NCBI RefSeq assembly: GCF_028289705.1 | Contig: NZ_JANQOI010000056.1 | Span: 56,448 to 120,447 of the forward strand | DNA length: 64,000 bases | Direction: 5' to 3' | DNA from: Pelagibius sp. | GTDB lineage: Bacteria > Pseudomonadota > Alphaproteobacteria > Kiloniellales > Kiloniellaceae | Shown: positions 10,163 to 19,327 of the stretch, piece by piece | How positions within the stretch are numbered: the stretch's first letter is position 1 | Layout: the number at the start of each line of letters is the position of its first letter | Translations under genes and position numbers: made by a program | Notes under the pieces: model-generated | The model's database searches: none | What the model was told of the DNA's origin: nothing | The model's input: only the letters and a program-made list of their open reading frames with translations

Positions 10163-10243
10163 TCAGCGCAACAGAACCCCGCGCGGCCCGCCGCAGCGGG
10201 TCGTCATGGTGGTGGTCACAGTGATGCCAGCGAAGGTGCTCAT
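10163..10243 (-). CDS. Threonine-rich leader peptide (putative attenuator peptide of the ThrRS paralogue)
   Basis: ATG at 10243, TGA at 10165-10163, 26 residues. Seven of residues 3-15 are threonine (positions 3, 8, 10, 11, 12, 14 and 15), including the run ACC ACC ACC at codons 10-12. A peptide this Thr-rich, directly before a rho-independent terminator and a threonyl-tRNA synthetase, fits ribosome-mediated attenuation: stalling at Thr codons would allow read-through. No Shine-Dalgarno precedes the ATG, but a plausible promoter puts the transcript start at or next to the A of ATG, so it may be leaderless, as reported for the rhizobial trpL leader. Inferred from sequence only. Confidence 0.8.
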   Translation of the reverse strand: MSTFAGITVTTTMTTRCGGPRGVLLR

Positions 10244-10250
10244 GGGCAGA

Positions 10251-10279
10251 GAGATACCCGATCCCACGGCAAAGGCCAA
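10251..10279 (-). promoter_or_regulatory. Candidate promoter of the Thr leader/ThrRS transcript
   Basis: On the minus strand TTGGCC (10279-10274) and TATCTC (10256-10251) are separated by exactly 17 bases. The -10 box ends seven bases before the leader ATG, predicting a transcription start at the ATG itself. The fit to the sigma-70 consensus is moderate (TTG kept in the -35, TAT in the -10). Confidence 0.5.
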
Positions 10280-10332
10280 GGGCTGTTACCCGGCGGAAAC
10301 CAGTTAGGGTGCTGCCTCACGCCTCCTTCCCT

Positions 10333-10420
10333 GTCACCCTCGGGCTTGTCCCGAGGGTCCACTTCTCCCCGAGACCAGGTTGGGCCCACCATGGATACTC
10401 GGGACAAGCCCGAGTATGAC
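10333..10420. repeat. Dispersed palindromic element, copy 1
   Basis: 88-base element bounded by GTCA and TGAC. The left arm holds CCCTCGGGCTTGTCCCGAGGG, itself a hairpin, and the right arm holds ACTCGGGACAAGCCCGAGT. The two arms are also partly complementary to each other, so the whole can fold as a double hairpin. The same design occurs at 13975 and 62043. It lies between the Thr leader and the DUF2007-like gene. Such elements are common in alphaproteobacterial intergenic regions; they are REP/MITE-like with no coding capacity. Confidence 0.85.
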
Positions 10421-10442
10421 AGTCTTAGTTGGTTGGGAGGGC

Positions 10443-10784
10443 TCAAGAAGGTTCGCGCAGCGGGGTCGAAAGGCGGAGGGCGACCGTCCGCCTGTCCGCG
10501 CCGTAGAAGCCGGAGGCCGGTGGCGGAACGCCGGCCCAGATCAGGGCGAGGAGAGAGGCCGCAGCGACGAGCAAACGCCACCACAGCCCCTTGGGCCGCA
10601 GCGGCGCCTGGAAGTCGGCCATGAGGTCCAGGGCCCTGTCGGCCATGGGTGCCGGCACCTGCACCGCGACGCCGCCACAGGCGTGGGTCCAGTGCCAGTG
10701 CACCCTGACCGTATGCCAGAAATGGGCAAGGGCCCAGATGCCGTGCGACCGGAGAAACGCCACCGCCAGAACCGCATCGGCCAT
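10443..10784 (-). CDS. DUF2007-like small protein with C-terminal membrane helix, start unclear
   Basis: 113 residues from the ATG at 10784. The N-terminal part (AVAFLRSHGIWALAHFWHT...GGVAVQVPAPMADRALDLM) resembles the DUF2007 signal-transducing fold, and a hydrophobic helix follows at about 67-85. The similarity seems to begin about ten codons before this ATG (DLVTVGWAYG), but that in-frame extension, open up to 10863, has no ATG, GTG or TTG. The true start is therefore unknown: a rare start codon, a frameshift or a slightly broken gene. Moderate confidence that it is coding at all. Confidence 0.5.
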   Translation of the reverse strand: MADAVLAVAFLRSHGIWALAHFWHTVRVHWHWTHACGGVAVQVPAPMADRALDLMADFQAPLRPKGLWWRLLVAAASLLALIWAGVPPPASGFYGADRRTVALRLSTPLREPS

Positions 10785-10866
10785 GCCGTAGGCCCAACCG
10801 ACGGTGACGAGATCCGGGTCCTTGCTGCTGATCGTCCTGCTCCGCAGACCTTTGGAATCAACTCAG

Positions 10867-10908
10867 CCGGCTATCGTGCCAGGCGCTCCTGGCGGTCACG
10901 ATAGCCGG
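10867..10908. repeat. Long perfect inverted repeat downstream of the RatA/COQ10-like gene
   Basis: Arms CCGGCTATCGTG (10867-10878) and CACGATAGCCGG (10897-10908) pair over 12 bases, with an inner CCAGG/CCTGG hairpin. No T-run follows on either strand, so it is more like a REP-type or mRNA-stabilising hairpin than a classical terminator. Confidence 0.6.
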
Positions 10909-10968
10909 ATGCGATGCACGCGTCGATAGAAAGAAGGCGGTCCGCTTTGCCGTACGGAGCCGCCTGCC

Positions 10969-11457
10969 TCAGGGCCGGCCGCCGCTGCTTTTGGCGAGGG
11001 AGGAGGCTTCGGCCTGGAGGCCATTTTCGCCGTGGAGGGCGCGGGCGCGGGTCTCGAAAGCGGCGACCATGCGGCGCACGGCTTCGTGGAACAGCGCCTC
11101 GATGACCTTCTGCAGCAGCTTGGAGCGGAACTCGAAGTCGACGTAGAAGTCGATCAGGCAGCCCTCCGGGTGCTCCTCGAAGACCCAGTGGTTCTCCAGG
11201 TACTTGAAGGGTCCTTCCGCGTAGGTCACGTCGATGCGCCGGCCGCTGCGGTCGGGCACCACGCGGCTGGAGAAGCGCTCGCGGAACATTTTGAAGCCGA
11301 TGATCAGGTCGGCGACGATCAGGTCCTCGCGCCGGGTCTTGATGCGCGCGCCCAGGCACCAGGGCAGAAACTCGGGATAGCGCTCGATGTCGATGACGAG
11401 ATCGTAGAGCTGCCCCGGGGTATAGGGCAGCACGCGCTTTTCCTTATGGATTGGCAT
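10969..11457 (-). CDS. RatA/COQ10-like START-domain protein
   Basis: 162-residue polyketide-cyclase/START-fold protein of the RatA/COQ10 family. It starts MPIHKEKRVLPYTPGQLYDLV and has the typical YPEFLPWC motif (about residues 27-34) and the VDFEF strand. Eukaryotic COQ10 binds ubiquinone and helps respiration; E. coli RatA was described as inhibiting 70S assembly. The alphaproteobacterial protein, usually next to lipA as here, is more likely a quinone-binding factor, but this is inference. The last 20 or so residues are low-complexity. Confidence 0.88.
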   Translation of the reverse strand: MPIHKEKRVLPYTPGQLYDLVIDIERYPEFLPWCLGARIKTRREDLIVADLIIGFKMFRERFSSRVVPDRSGRRIDVTYAEGPFKYLENHWVFEEHPEGCLIDFYVDFEFRSKLLQKVIEALFHEAVRRMVAAFETRARALHGENGLQAEASSLAKSSGGRP

Positions 11458-11504
11458 AGGCGGAAGATTAACCGGGGCGGATCTGCCGGACCACTGACCG
11501 GGGG

Positions 11505-12464
<960 letters not shown>

Positions 12465-12488
12465 GGTCCTGCGTCTCTGGGAACTCTA

Positions 12489-13892
12489 TTACATGTGGAT
12501 GACGCGGTCATAGGCGTCAAGCACCGACTCGTGCATCATCTCGGAGAGGGTGGGATGCGGGAAGACGGTGTGCATCAGCTCCGCCTCCGTGGTCTCCAGC
12601 CCCATGGCCACGACGTAGCCCTGGATCAGCTCGGTCACCTCGGCCCCCACCATATGGGCGCCCAACAGCTGGCCGGTCTTGGCGTCGAAGACGGTCTTAA
12701 CCATACCTTCGGGCTCGCCGAGGGCGATGGCTTTGCCGTTGCCGATGAAGGGGAAGCGCCCGACGCGGACCTCGTGGCCCGCCTCCTTGGCCCGCCTCTC
12801 GGTGAGGCCGACGCTGGCGACCTGCGGGCTGCAGTAGGTGCAGCCGGGGATCTGCTCCTTTTTCATGGGGTGGACGTCGTTGAGGCCGGCGATCTTCTCG
12901 ACGCAGATCACGCCCTCGTGCTCGGCCTTGTGGGCCAGCATGGGCGGGCCGGCCACATCGCCGATGGCGTAGATGCCCGGCTCCGCCGTGCGGCCGTAGT
13001 CGTCGGCGACGATGCAGCCGCGGTCGGTCTTCACCTTCGTCGTCTCCAGGCCGATGTCTTCGATGTTGCCCTGCACGCCGACGGCGGAGATCACCCGGTC
13101 GACGGTGATCTCGGAGGTCTTGCCGGCCTTGTCCTCGATGGTCGCGGTGACGCTGTTGGCGTTCTTCTTCGCCGCGGTCACCTTGGCCTCGGTCATGATC
13201 TTGATGCCCTGCTTTTCGAACTGCTTGCGGGCGTGCTTGGAAATCTCCTCGTCCTCCACCGGCATCACCTGCGGCATGACCTCGACCACGGTCACCTCGG
13301 CGCCCATGGAGCGGAAGAAGGAGGCGAACTCGATCCCGATGGCCCCGGAGCCGATGACCAGCAGGCTCTTGGGCATGGTCTCCGGCACCATGGCCTCGAA
13401 GTAGGTCCAGATCAGCTTCTTGTCCGGTTCGATGCCCGGCAGGGCGCGGGGCCGCGCGCCGGTGGCGAGGATGACGTGCGGGGCGGTTAGGTCGGTCACC
13501 TTTTTGCCGTCCTTGGAGACGGTGAGCTTCCCAGGACCGTTCAGCTTCGCCTCCCCGTCGAAGACCGTCACCTTGTTGTTCTTCAACAGATGGGCGACGC
13601 CGCCGTTGAGCTGCTTGGAGACGGCGCGGGAACGCTGCACCACCTTGGCGAGGTCGAAGCCGACGCCGCTGGCCGAAAGCCCGTAGGCATCGGCGTGCTG
13701 CATGTAGTGGTAGATCTCCGCCGAGCGCAGCAGTGCCTTGGTCGGGATGCAGCCCCAGTTCAGGCAGATGCCGCCCAGGTGCTCGCGTTCCACGACGGCG
13801 ACCTTCATCTTCAACTGCGCGGCGCGGATCGCCGCCACATAGCCGCCGGGCCCGCCGCCGACGACAATCAGATCGAACTTCGTATCAGCCAC
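12489..13892 (-). CDS. lpdA: Dihydrolipoamide dehydrogenase (E3)
   Basis: FAD flavoenzyme that reoxidises dihydrolipoamide in the pyruvate dehydrogenase complex. 467 residues: N-terminal FAD-binding GGGPGGYVAA, redox-active disulphide Cys43/Cys48 in GGICLNWGCIPTK, NAD-binding GSGAIGIEFASF, and the C-terminal catalytic HPTLSE motif. It lies downstream of pdhC, separated by a hypothetical secreted protein gene and a palindromic element. A second lpd, for 2-oxoglutarate dehydrogenase, may exist elsewhere, so assignment to PDH rests on context. Confidence 0.95.
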   Translation of the reverse strand: MADTKFDLIVVGGGPGGYVAAIRAAQLKMKVAVVEREHLGGICLNWGCIPTKALLRSAEIYHYMQHADAYGLSASGVGFDLAKVVQRSRAVSKQLNGGVAHLLKNNKVTVFDGEAKLNGPGKLTVSKDGKKVTDLTAPHVILATGARPRALPGIEPDKKLIWTYFEAMVPETMPKSLLVIGSGAIGIEFASFFRSMGAEVTVVEVMPQVMPVEDEEISKHARKQFEKQGIKIMTEAKVTAAKKNANSVTATIEDKAGKTSEITVDRVISAVGVQGNIEDIGLETTKVKTDRGCIVADDYGRTAEPGIYAIGDVAGPPMLAHKAEHEGVICVEKIAGLNDVHPMKKEQIPGCTYCSPQVASVGLTERRAKEAGHEVRVGRFPFIGNGKAIALGEPEGMVKTVFDAKTGQLLGAHMVGAEVTELIQGYVVAMGLETTEAELMHTVFPHPTLSEMMHESVLDAYDRVIHM

Positions 13893-13974
13893 AGAAGGTC
13901 TCCTCTTTGCCGGCAGGCGTCACCAACTCACACGCCGCTTGCCGTAACCGCACCCGCGGGACCACTCTCCCACT

Positions 13975-14061
13975 GTCACCCTCGGGCTTGACCCGAGGGT
14001 CCATGGCACTGCCCCGCGCCAAGCCTCTCCCATGGATCCTCGCAACAGGTGCGAGGATGAC
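13975..14061. repeat. Dispersed palindromic element, copy 2
   Basis: 87-base element with GTCA/TGAC ends and the left arm CCCTCGGGCTTGACCCGAGGG followed by TCCATGG. The right arm is diverged (GGATCCTCGCAACAGGTGCG) but retains CATGGATCCT and GAGGATGAC. It is the same family as 10333 and 62043, and lies in the gap before lpdA. Confidence 0.85.
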
Positions 14062-14128
14062 ATTCGAGGGAAGTGAGACGTTCGTGCGCAGTCCAATTCC
14101 AGTTCGATAGATCATAACTTCCCGGGGA

Positions 14129-14788
14129 TCATCCCGGCGGATTCCAGATGTCGGGGCCGGGCGCGCGCCCGGTGAAGAGATGGATGATCAGGGGCACGAC
14201 AGCGTTCTTGCCGTCGCTGGTCTGAACCTTCGACAGCAGGCCGGCCTGGGCCTCGAAGAAGGCGCGGAAGGGTGCGATGGACTGCATCAGGTCGAAACGC
14301 CAGGTGCCCCCCTCTTCCCTGAAGTGCACGGACACCGGGATCGGCGAGCCCTTCAGCTTGGAAAGCTCCGCCCGGGCACGGTCGCCGTTGACGACGAAAG
14401 GCTCCGCCGAGAGTTTATCCACCTCGTCCAGGTCGAAGGCCTGTTGGCTGACGGCAAAGGCGACGAGGTCGTCCTTGGCCATGGCGCGGAGCTGGTCCGC
14501 GGGCATATTGTGCCGGAGCATCAGGACCGCGATCTGGTCGAACAGCGGCAGCACGCGTAGCTCCTCTTCCCGCAGGGTGAGCGCCCGGTCGAGTGTCTCG
14601 CCAAGAAACGCGTGGGTGTCGGAGGCGGTCAGGCGGGAAGCTGTGGGCCCGTCCCCAGCCATGAGCGCCTGCTTGTAGGCATCGAAGCTCTCGCGCACCG
14701 CCGCAGGCTCAGCCTGCCCCATGGCCGGCACCGCGCAGAGCAGCGTCAGGACGAAACCGAGAGTCCTCCACAGAGGAAGCGTCCGCAT
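14129..14788 (-). CDS. Hypothetical secreted protein
   Basis: 219 residues with a clear signal peptide (hydrophobic GFVLTLLCAVPAMG, cleavage near AMGQA). The mature part is soluble, mostly helical and acidic, with no motif I recognise. The region around VSVHFREEGGTWRFDLMQSIAPF looks like the end of an NTF2/DUF4878-type lumazine-like fold, a weak resemblance only. It sits between pdhC (37-base gap) and lpdA on the same strand, so it is probably co-transcribed with the PDH genes. No function proposed. Confidence 0.75.
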   Translation of the reverse strand: MRTLPLWRTLGFVLTLLCAVPAMGQAEPAAVRESFDAYKQALMAGDGPTASRLTASDTHAFLGETLDRALTLREEELRVLPLFDQIAVLMLRHNMPADQLRAMAKDDLVAFAVSQQAFDLDEVDKLSAEPFVVNGDRARAELSKLKGSPIPVSVHFREEGGTWRFDLMQSIAPFRAFFEAQAGLLSKVQTSDGKNAVVPLIIHLFTGRAPGPDIWNPPG

Positions 14789-14824
14789 GGCTGGGCTGCC
14801 TTTCCTGGTTGGGCGATCCGGCCG

Positions 14825-16162
14825 CTACAGCAGCATGGTCAGCGGATCTTCGATCAGCTTCTTGAACACCGAGAGGAACTCGGCGCCGACGGCGCCGTCG
14901 ACGACGCGGTGATCCACCGAGAGGGTGCAGCTCATCACCGTGGCGATGGAGAGCGCGCCCTCTTTCACCACCGGGCGCTGCTCGCCGGCGCCGACCGCCA
15001 GGATGCAGCCCTGGGGCGGGTTGATGACGGCGGAGAACTCCTTGATGCCGAACATGCCGAGGTTGGAGACCGAGAAGGTGCCGCCCTGATACTCCTCCGG
15101 CTTCAGTTTGCCGTCGCGGGCGCGCAGGGCGAGATCCTTCATCTCGTTGGAGATCGCCGCCAGCCCCTTGGTCTCCGCCGCCTTGATGATTGGCGTGATG
15201 AGGCCCGCGGGCGTGGCCACCGCCACCGAGACGTCGGCATGCGCGTAGTAGAGCAGGCCGGAGTCGTCGTAGGAGGCATTGGCCGCCGGCACCTTCTGAA
15301 GCGCCAGGGCCACGGCGCGGATGACGAAATCGTTCACCGAGATCTTGTAGGCGTCGGAGCGGCCGTTCAGCTCCTTACGCACCTTCAGCAGCTCGGCGAC
15401 TTCGCAGTCGACGGTTAGATAGAAGTGCGGGACCTGCTGCTTGGACTCGGTGAGGCGCTTGGCGATGGTCTTGCGCATGCCGCTGAGCGGCTCCTGCGTG
15501 TAAGCCATGCCCAGCAGGTCGGCCATCTGCTTGGCGCCCGGACCGCTGGGCGCCGGGGCCGCGGCAGGCGCGGCTGCGGCAACTGGGGCCGCTGCCGGTG
15601 CTGCAACAGCAGGGGCGCCGGCGGGCGCCGCCTCGACGTCGGCCTTGACGATGCGGCCATGGGGGCCGCTGCCCTTGAGGCTGCCGAGGTCTATTCCCTT
15701 GTCCTTGGCGATGCGGCGCGCCAGCGGGCTGGCAAAGACACGGGCCCCGGCGGGCGCCGCCATCGAACTGCTGATTCGATTGGCCCCCTCCTGGAGTTCG
15801 CCGTTGGCGGAACTGATGCGGTTCGCACCGCGTCCCGTCTCTTCAGATCCGGGCGCTTCCGCGGGTGCGGGGGCCGCGGTCGGCGCAGCCGGGGCTTCGC
15901 TGATGGCCGAGGCGTCCTCGCCGTCTTCCAGGACCACGGCGATGACCTGGTTCACCGGCACCGCCTCGGTGCCTTCGGGCACGAAGATCTTACCGAGGGT
16001 GCCCTCGTCGACGGCCTCGACCTCCATGGTCGCCTTGTCGGTCTCGATCTCGGCAATCACGTCGCCGGAGGCGATCTCGTCGCCCTCCTTCACCAGCCAC
16101 TTGGCCAGCGTGCCTTCGGTCATGGTCGGCGAGAGCGCCGGCATCAGAATGTTGATCGGCAT
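14825..16162 (-). CDS. pdhC: Pyruvate dehydrogenase E2, dihydrolipoamide acetyltransferase
   Basis: Core of the PDH complex, transferring acetyl groups to CoA. 445 residues: lipoyl domain 1-80 with the lipoylated Lys43 (ETDKATME), an Ala/Pro linker, a peripheral subunit-binding domain around 142-178 (ASPLARRIAKDKGIDL), a second Ala/Pro linker, then the acetyltransferase domain ending in the catalytic HRVVDGA. The first linker carries an odd internal repeat, GANRISS, at about 112-118 and 126-132 (bases 15767-15829). It is last in the pdhA-pdhB-pdhC order, 26 bases after pdhB. Confidence 0.96.
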   Translation of the reverse strand: MPINILMPALSPTMTEGTLAKWLVKEGDEIASGDVIAEIETDKATMEVEAVDEGTLGKIFVPEGTEAVPVNQVIAVVLEDGEDASAISEAPAAPTAAPAPAEAPGSEETGRGANRISSANGELQEGANRISSSMAAPAGARVFASPLARRIAKDKGIDLGSLKGSGPHGRIVKADVEAAPAGAPAVAAPAAAPVAAAAPAAAPAPSGPGAKQMADLLGMAYTQEPLSGMRKTIAKRLTESKQQVPHFYLTVDCEVAELLKVRKELNGRSDAYKISVNDFVIRAVALALQKVPAANASYDDSGLLYYAHADVSVAVATPAGLITPIIKAAETKGLAAISNEMKDLALRARDGKLKPEEYQGGTFSVSNLGMFGIKEFSAVINPPQGCILAVGAGEQRPVVKEGALSIATVMSCTLSVDHRVVDGAVGAEFLSVFKKLIEDPLTMLL

Positions 16163-16188
16163 GATCTCAGGTCCCCTCTTCCGCCGGC

Positions 16189-17568
16189 CTAACTGCGGTA
16201 GCAGACGTCTTTGGCACCGGCGGCGATATCGCTTGCCTGCGGCAACGCCAGGGCTTCCAGGTTGGCGGCATAGGGCATCGGCACGTCGACGCCGCAGATG
16301 CGCTTCACCGGCGCGTCGAGCCAGTCGAAAGCCTGTTCCATGATCACCGCGGCGACCTCCGAGCCGATGCCGGAATAGCCCCAGCCTTCCTCACAGTTCA
16401 CCAGCCGGTTGGTCTTCTGCACCGAGGCGACGATGGTCTCGGTGTCCAGGGGCCGGAGGCTGCGCAGGTCGATGACCTCGGCGTCGATGCCCTCCGCCGC
16501 CAGGCCCTCGGCGGCTTCCAGGGCCTTGCCCACCATGATGGAAAAGGCGGTGATGGTGACGTCCTTGCCGGGGCGCACGACCTTCGCCTTGCCGATGGGC
16601 ACGGTCCAGTCGGGGCTGTCCGGCACCTCGAAGCTCTGGCCGTAGAGGATCTCGTTCTCCAGGAAGATCACCGGGTTGTCGTCGCGGATCGCCGATTTCA
16701 GCAGTCCCTTGGCATCGGCCGCCGAGTAGGGCGAGACCACCTTCAGGCCCGGGATATGGGCATACCAGGAGGCGTAACACTGGGAGTGCTGGGCCGCGAC
16801 CCGCGCCGCCGCCCCGTTGGGCCCGCGGAAGACGATGGGCGAGGTGATCTGTCCACCGGACATGTAGTGGGTCTTGGCGGCGGAGTTGATGATCTGATCG
16901 ACCGCCTGCATGGCGAAGTTGAAGGTCATGAACTCGACGATGGGGCGGAGGCCGTACATCGCCGCGCCGACGCCGAGACCGGCGAAGCCGTGCTCGGTGA
17001 TCGGCGTATCGACCACCCGCTTGGCGCCGAACTCGTCCAACAGGCCCTGGCTGACCTTGTAGGCGCCCTGGTATTCGGCGACCTCCTCGCCCATCAGGAA
17101 GACCCGGGGCTCGGCACGCATCTCCTCGGCCATGGCATCGCGCAGCGCCTCGCGCACGGTCTGGGTGACCGTGGCGCCGGTCCACTCCGGCTCGGCCGCC
17201 ACCGGAGCCGCCATCGGTGCGGCGGCCGGCGCCGCGGGGGCCGAAGCCGGAGCTTCTGCCGCCGGGGCCGGCTGCGGAGCCGCAGGCGGTGCGGCCGGCG
17301 CGGTGCTGATGGCGGAAGCGTCCTCGCCGTCTTCCAGCAGGACGGCGATCACCTGGTTGACCGGCACCTCCTCGGTGCCCTCGGCCACCATGATCTTGCC
17401 GAGAATACCTTCGTCGACCGCCTCGACCTCCATGGTCGCCTTGTCGGTTTCGATCTCGGCCAGCACGTCGCCGGAGGAGACGTCATCCCCCTCCTGCTTC
17501 AGCCATTTGGCCAGCTTGCCTTCGGTCATGGTTGGCGACAGCGCCGGCATCAACACTTCGATTGGCAT
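16189..17568 (-). CDS. pdhB: Pyruvate dehydrogenase E1 beta subunit with N-terminal lipoyl domain
   Basis: 460 residues from ATG 17568 (GGAGGGG just upstream; an earlier in-frame start at 17634 has no support). Residues 1-80 are a lipoyl domain nearly the same as that of E2, with Lys43 in ETDKATME, then an Ala/Pro linker, then the transketolase-like E1 beta domain ([32 protein letters not shown]). A lipoyl domain on E1 beta is a known alphaproteobacterial feature. With pdhA it decarboxylates pyruvate on thiamine diphosphate. Confidence 0.96.
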   Translation of the reverse strand: MPIEVLMPALSPTMTEGKLAKWLKQEGDDVSSGDVLAEIETDKATMEVEAVDEGILGKIMVAEGTEEVPVNQVIAVLLEDGEDASAISTAPAAPPAAPQPAPAAEAPASAPAAPAAAPMAAPVAAEPEWTGATVTQTVREALRDAMAEEMRAEPRVFLMGEEVAEYQGAYKVSQGLLDEFGAKRVVDTPITEHGFAGLGVGAAMYGLRPIVEFMTFNFAMQAVDQIINSAAKTHYMSGGQITSPIVFRGPNGAAARVAAQHSQCYASWYAHIPGLKVVSPYSAADAKGLLKSAIRDDNPVIFLENEILYGQSFEVPDSPDWTVPIGKAKVVRPGKDVTITAFSIMVGKALEAAEGLAAEGIDAEVIDLRSLRPLDTETIVASVQKTNRLVNCEEGWGYSGIGSEVAAVIMEQAFDWLDAPVKRICGVDVPMPYAANLEALALPQASDIAAGAKDVCYRS

Positions 17569-17640
17569 ATCCCCTCCGGGAGTTGGGCACGGCGGGGCCC
17601 GCCGGCGGCCGTTCTGCCGCCGCGGCACCCCCACCGGCTG

Positions 17641-18675
17641 TCAAGCGTCGACGTAGACGTCGGTGAGAAGCTCGGACGGATCCGGCTCCGGACTGGTCTG
17701 GGCGAAGTCCGCCGCCTCGGAGACGATGGCCTTCACCTCCTTGTCCAGCGCCTTCAGGTGATCTTCGTCCATGACCCCGCGTTCGGTCATGATGCCGCGC
17801 AGCCGCTCGATGGGATCGCGCTCCTGGCGGACTTTCTGCACCTCTTCCTTGGAGCGGTACTTGGCCGGGTCCGACATGGAGTGGCCGCGGTAGCGGTAGG
17901 TCAGCATTTCCATGATGTAAGGGCCCTTGCCGGCGCGCGCGTGGGCCAGCGCCTTCTCCGCCGCCTCGCGCACCGCCAGCACGTCCATGCCGTCCACCTG
18001 CATGCCGGGAATGCCATAGGCCTGGCCGCGGTTGTAGAGCTCGGTGCTCTTGGCCGAGGAGCGCTCGATGGAGGTGCCCATGCCGTACTTGTTGTTCTCG
18101 ATCACGTAGACCACCGGCAGCGACCAGAGCGCGGCCATGTTGAAGGACTCATAGACCTGGCCCTGGTTGAGGGCGCCGTCGCCGAGATAGGTCAGGGAGA
18201 CCGCGTCCTCCTCCAGATAGCGGTGGGCGAAGGCCAGGCCGGTGCCGATGGGCACCTGGGCGCCGACGATGCCGTGGCCGCCGTAGAAGCGCTCTTCATG
18301 GCTGAACATGTGCATGGAGCCGCCCTTGCCCTTGGAGTAGCCGCCGCTGCGGCCGGTCAGCTCCGCCATCACGCCCCCGGGGTCCATGCCGCAGGCCAGC
18401 ATGTGGGCGTGGTCGCGGTAGGAGGTCAGCACCGTGTCCAGCGGGCCCATGGCCGCCTGCACCCCCACCACCACGGCCTCCTGGCCGATGTAGAGATGGC
18501 AGAAGCCGCCGATCAGGCCCATGCCGTACATCTGGCCCGCCTTCTCTTCGAAGCGGCGGATCAGCAGCATGTCGCGATAGTATTGCTGGAGTTCCTCGAC
18601 GGAGGCCTTGATCGGCGCCGCGGCGGCCTTGCGTTTCCCGCCCGCCCGCGCGGCCGTCGATTTGGTGCTTGCCAT
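17641..18675 (-). CDS. pdhA: Pyruvate dehydrogenase E1 alpha subunit
   Basis: Thiamine-diphosphate-binding subunit of PDH, 344 residues. It shows the ThDP/Mg motif GDGALNQGQVYESFNMAALW...ENN, the conserved YRDHAH and the phosphorylation-loop-like YRYRGHSMSDP. The first 25 residues are a basic/Ala-rich extension. First gene of the PDH operon; a 178-base gap upstream contains AT-rich DNA and a candidate promoter. It feeds acetyl-CoA to citrate synthase (gltA is at 60705 in this window). Confidence 0.96.
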   Translation of the reverse strand: MASTKSTAARAGGKRKAAAAPIKASVEELQQYYRDMLLIRRFEEKAGQMYGMGLIGGFCHLYIGQEAVVVGVQAAMGPLDTVLTSYRDHAHMLACGMDPGGVMAELTGRSGGYSKGKGGSMHMFSHEERFYGGHGIVGAQVPIGTGLAFAHRYLEEDAVSLTYLGDGALNQGQVYESFNMAALWSLPVVYVIENNKYGMGTSIERSSAKSTELYNRGQAYGIPGMQVDGMDVLAVREAAEKALAHARAGKGPYIMEMLTYRYRGHSMSDPAKYRSKEEVQKVRQERDPIERLRGIMTERGVMDEDHLKALDKEVKAIVSEAADFAQTSPEPDPSELLTDVYVDA

Positions 18676-18735
18676 AGGGGACTCCCTGCTCTGCGCGAAG
18701 GGTTCGAGGCGACTGAGTTCAGCCCGAAGGCGCGC

Positions 18736-18764
18736 AGCTTACCGCAGCCGAGAATGCGATGCAA
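18736..18764 (-). promoter_or_regulatory. Candidate pdhA promoter
   Basis: On the minus strand TTGCAT (18764-18759), a 17-base spacer and TAAGCT (18741-18736) lie 61 bases before the pdhA start, within a locally AT-rich gap. A consensus-like match found by eye only. Confidence 0.35.
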
Positions 18765-18853
18765 TCTTGGTTAATGCTTTGAATCGTATTGCAAATTTGT
18801 GAATTAATAACAAATAAGTTAAATCGACGAACGCCGAGGTTTCTTAGTCGCTA

Positions 18854-19192
18854 TCACGGTTCCCGCGGGCGCCGCAGTTCCGGGGGCAGAAGGATCATGT
18901 GATCGGTCTCTGCCCCGTAGTTCAGGATCGCCTGCGCGCGCTCCTCCAGGAGGTCGGGGTCCAGAGCATCGCCGCGCAGGTGGGCGACCCTGGTTTCCAG
19001 CCGGTCGCGCTGTTCGCCCAGCCGCTCCGCCGTCGCCAGCGCCTGGGCCCGCTCCTGCTTGAGGACCAGCCAGGCATAGAAGCCACGGTCCCCGTTCATG
19101 GCGTGGTAGGCGAAGTAGGCGACCATGCAGGCGGCAAGCACCTGGGGTGCCGCCTGACGCGCGCGGTTCCTGATCTCTCTGAAAAGCCGCAT
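18854..19192 (-). CDS. ftsB: Cell-division septum initiator FtsB/DivIC family protein
   Basis: 112-residue bitopic protein: basic N-terminus, one membrane helix around 18-32, then a coiled coil (KQERAQALATAERLGEQRD) and the family-typical segment LDPDLLEERAQAILNYGAETDHMILL. FtsB-type proteins link FtsL and FtsQ in the divisome. Position between eno and pdhA is the usual one in alphaproteobacteria. Confidence 0.88.
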   Translation of the reverse strand: MRLFREIRNRARQAAPQVLAACMVAYFAYHAMNGDRGFYAWLVLKQERAQALATAERLGEQRDRLETRVAHLRGDALDPDLLEERAQAILNYGAETDHMILLPPELRRPREP

Positions 19193-19327
19193 GCGGGCAC
19201 CGAATCACAAGGCGATTCGCCCGGTCAAGGGAAAAAGAGTCAAGGATTCCAAATAGATTCAGCGAGGGGTCAAACCGCGCCCGGCGTTCGCGCTTTGGAC
19301 TCCTTTTGGACTCATCCGCCCCTGACC

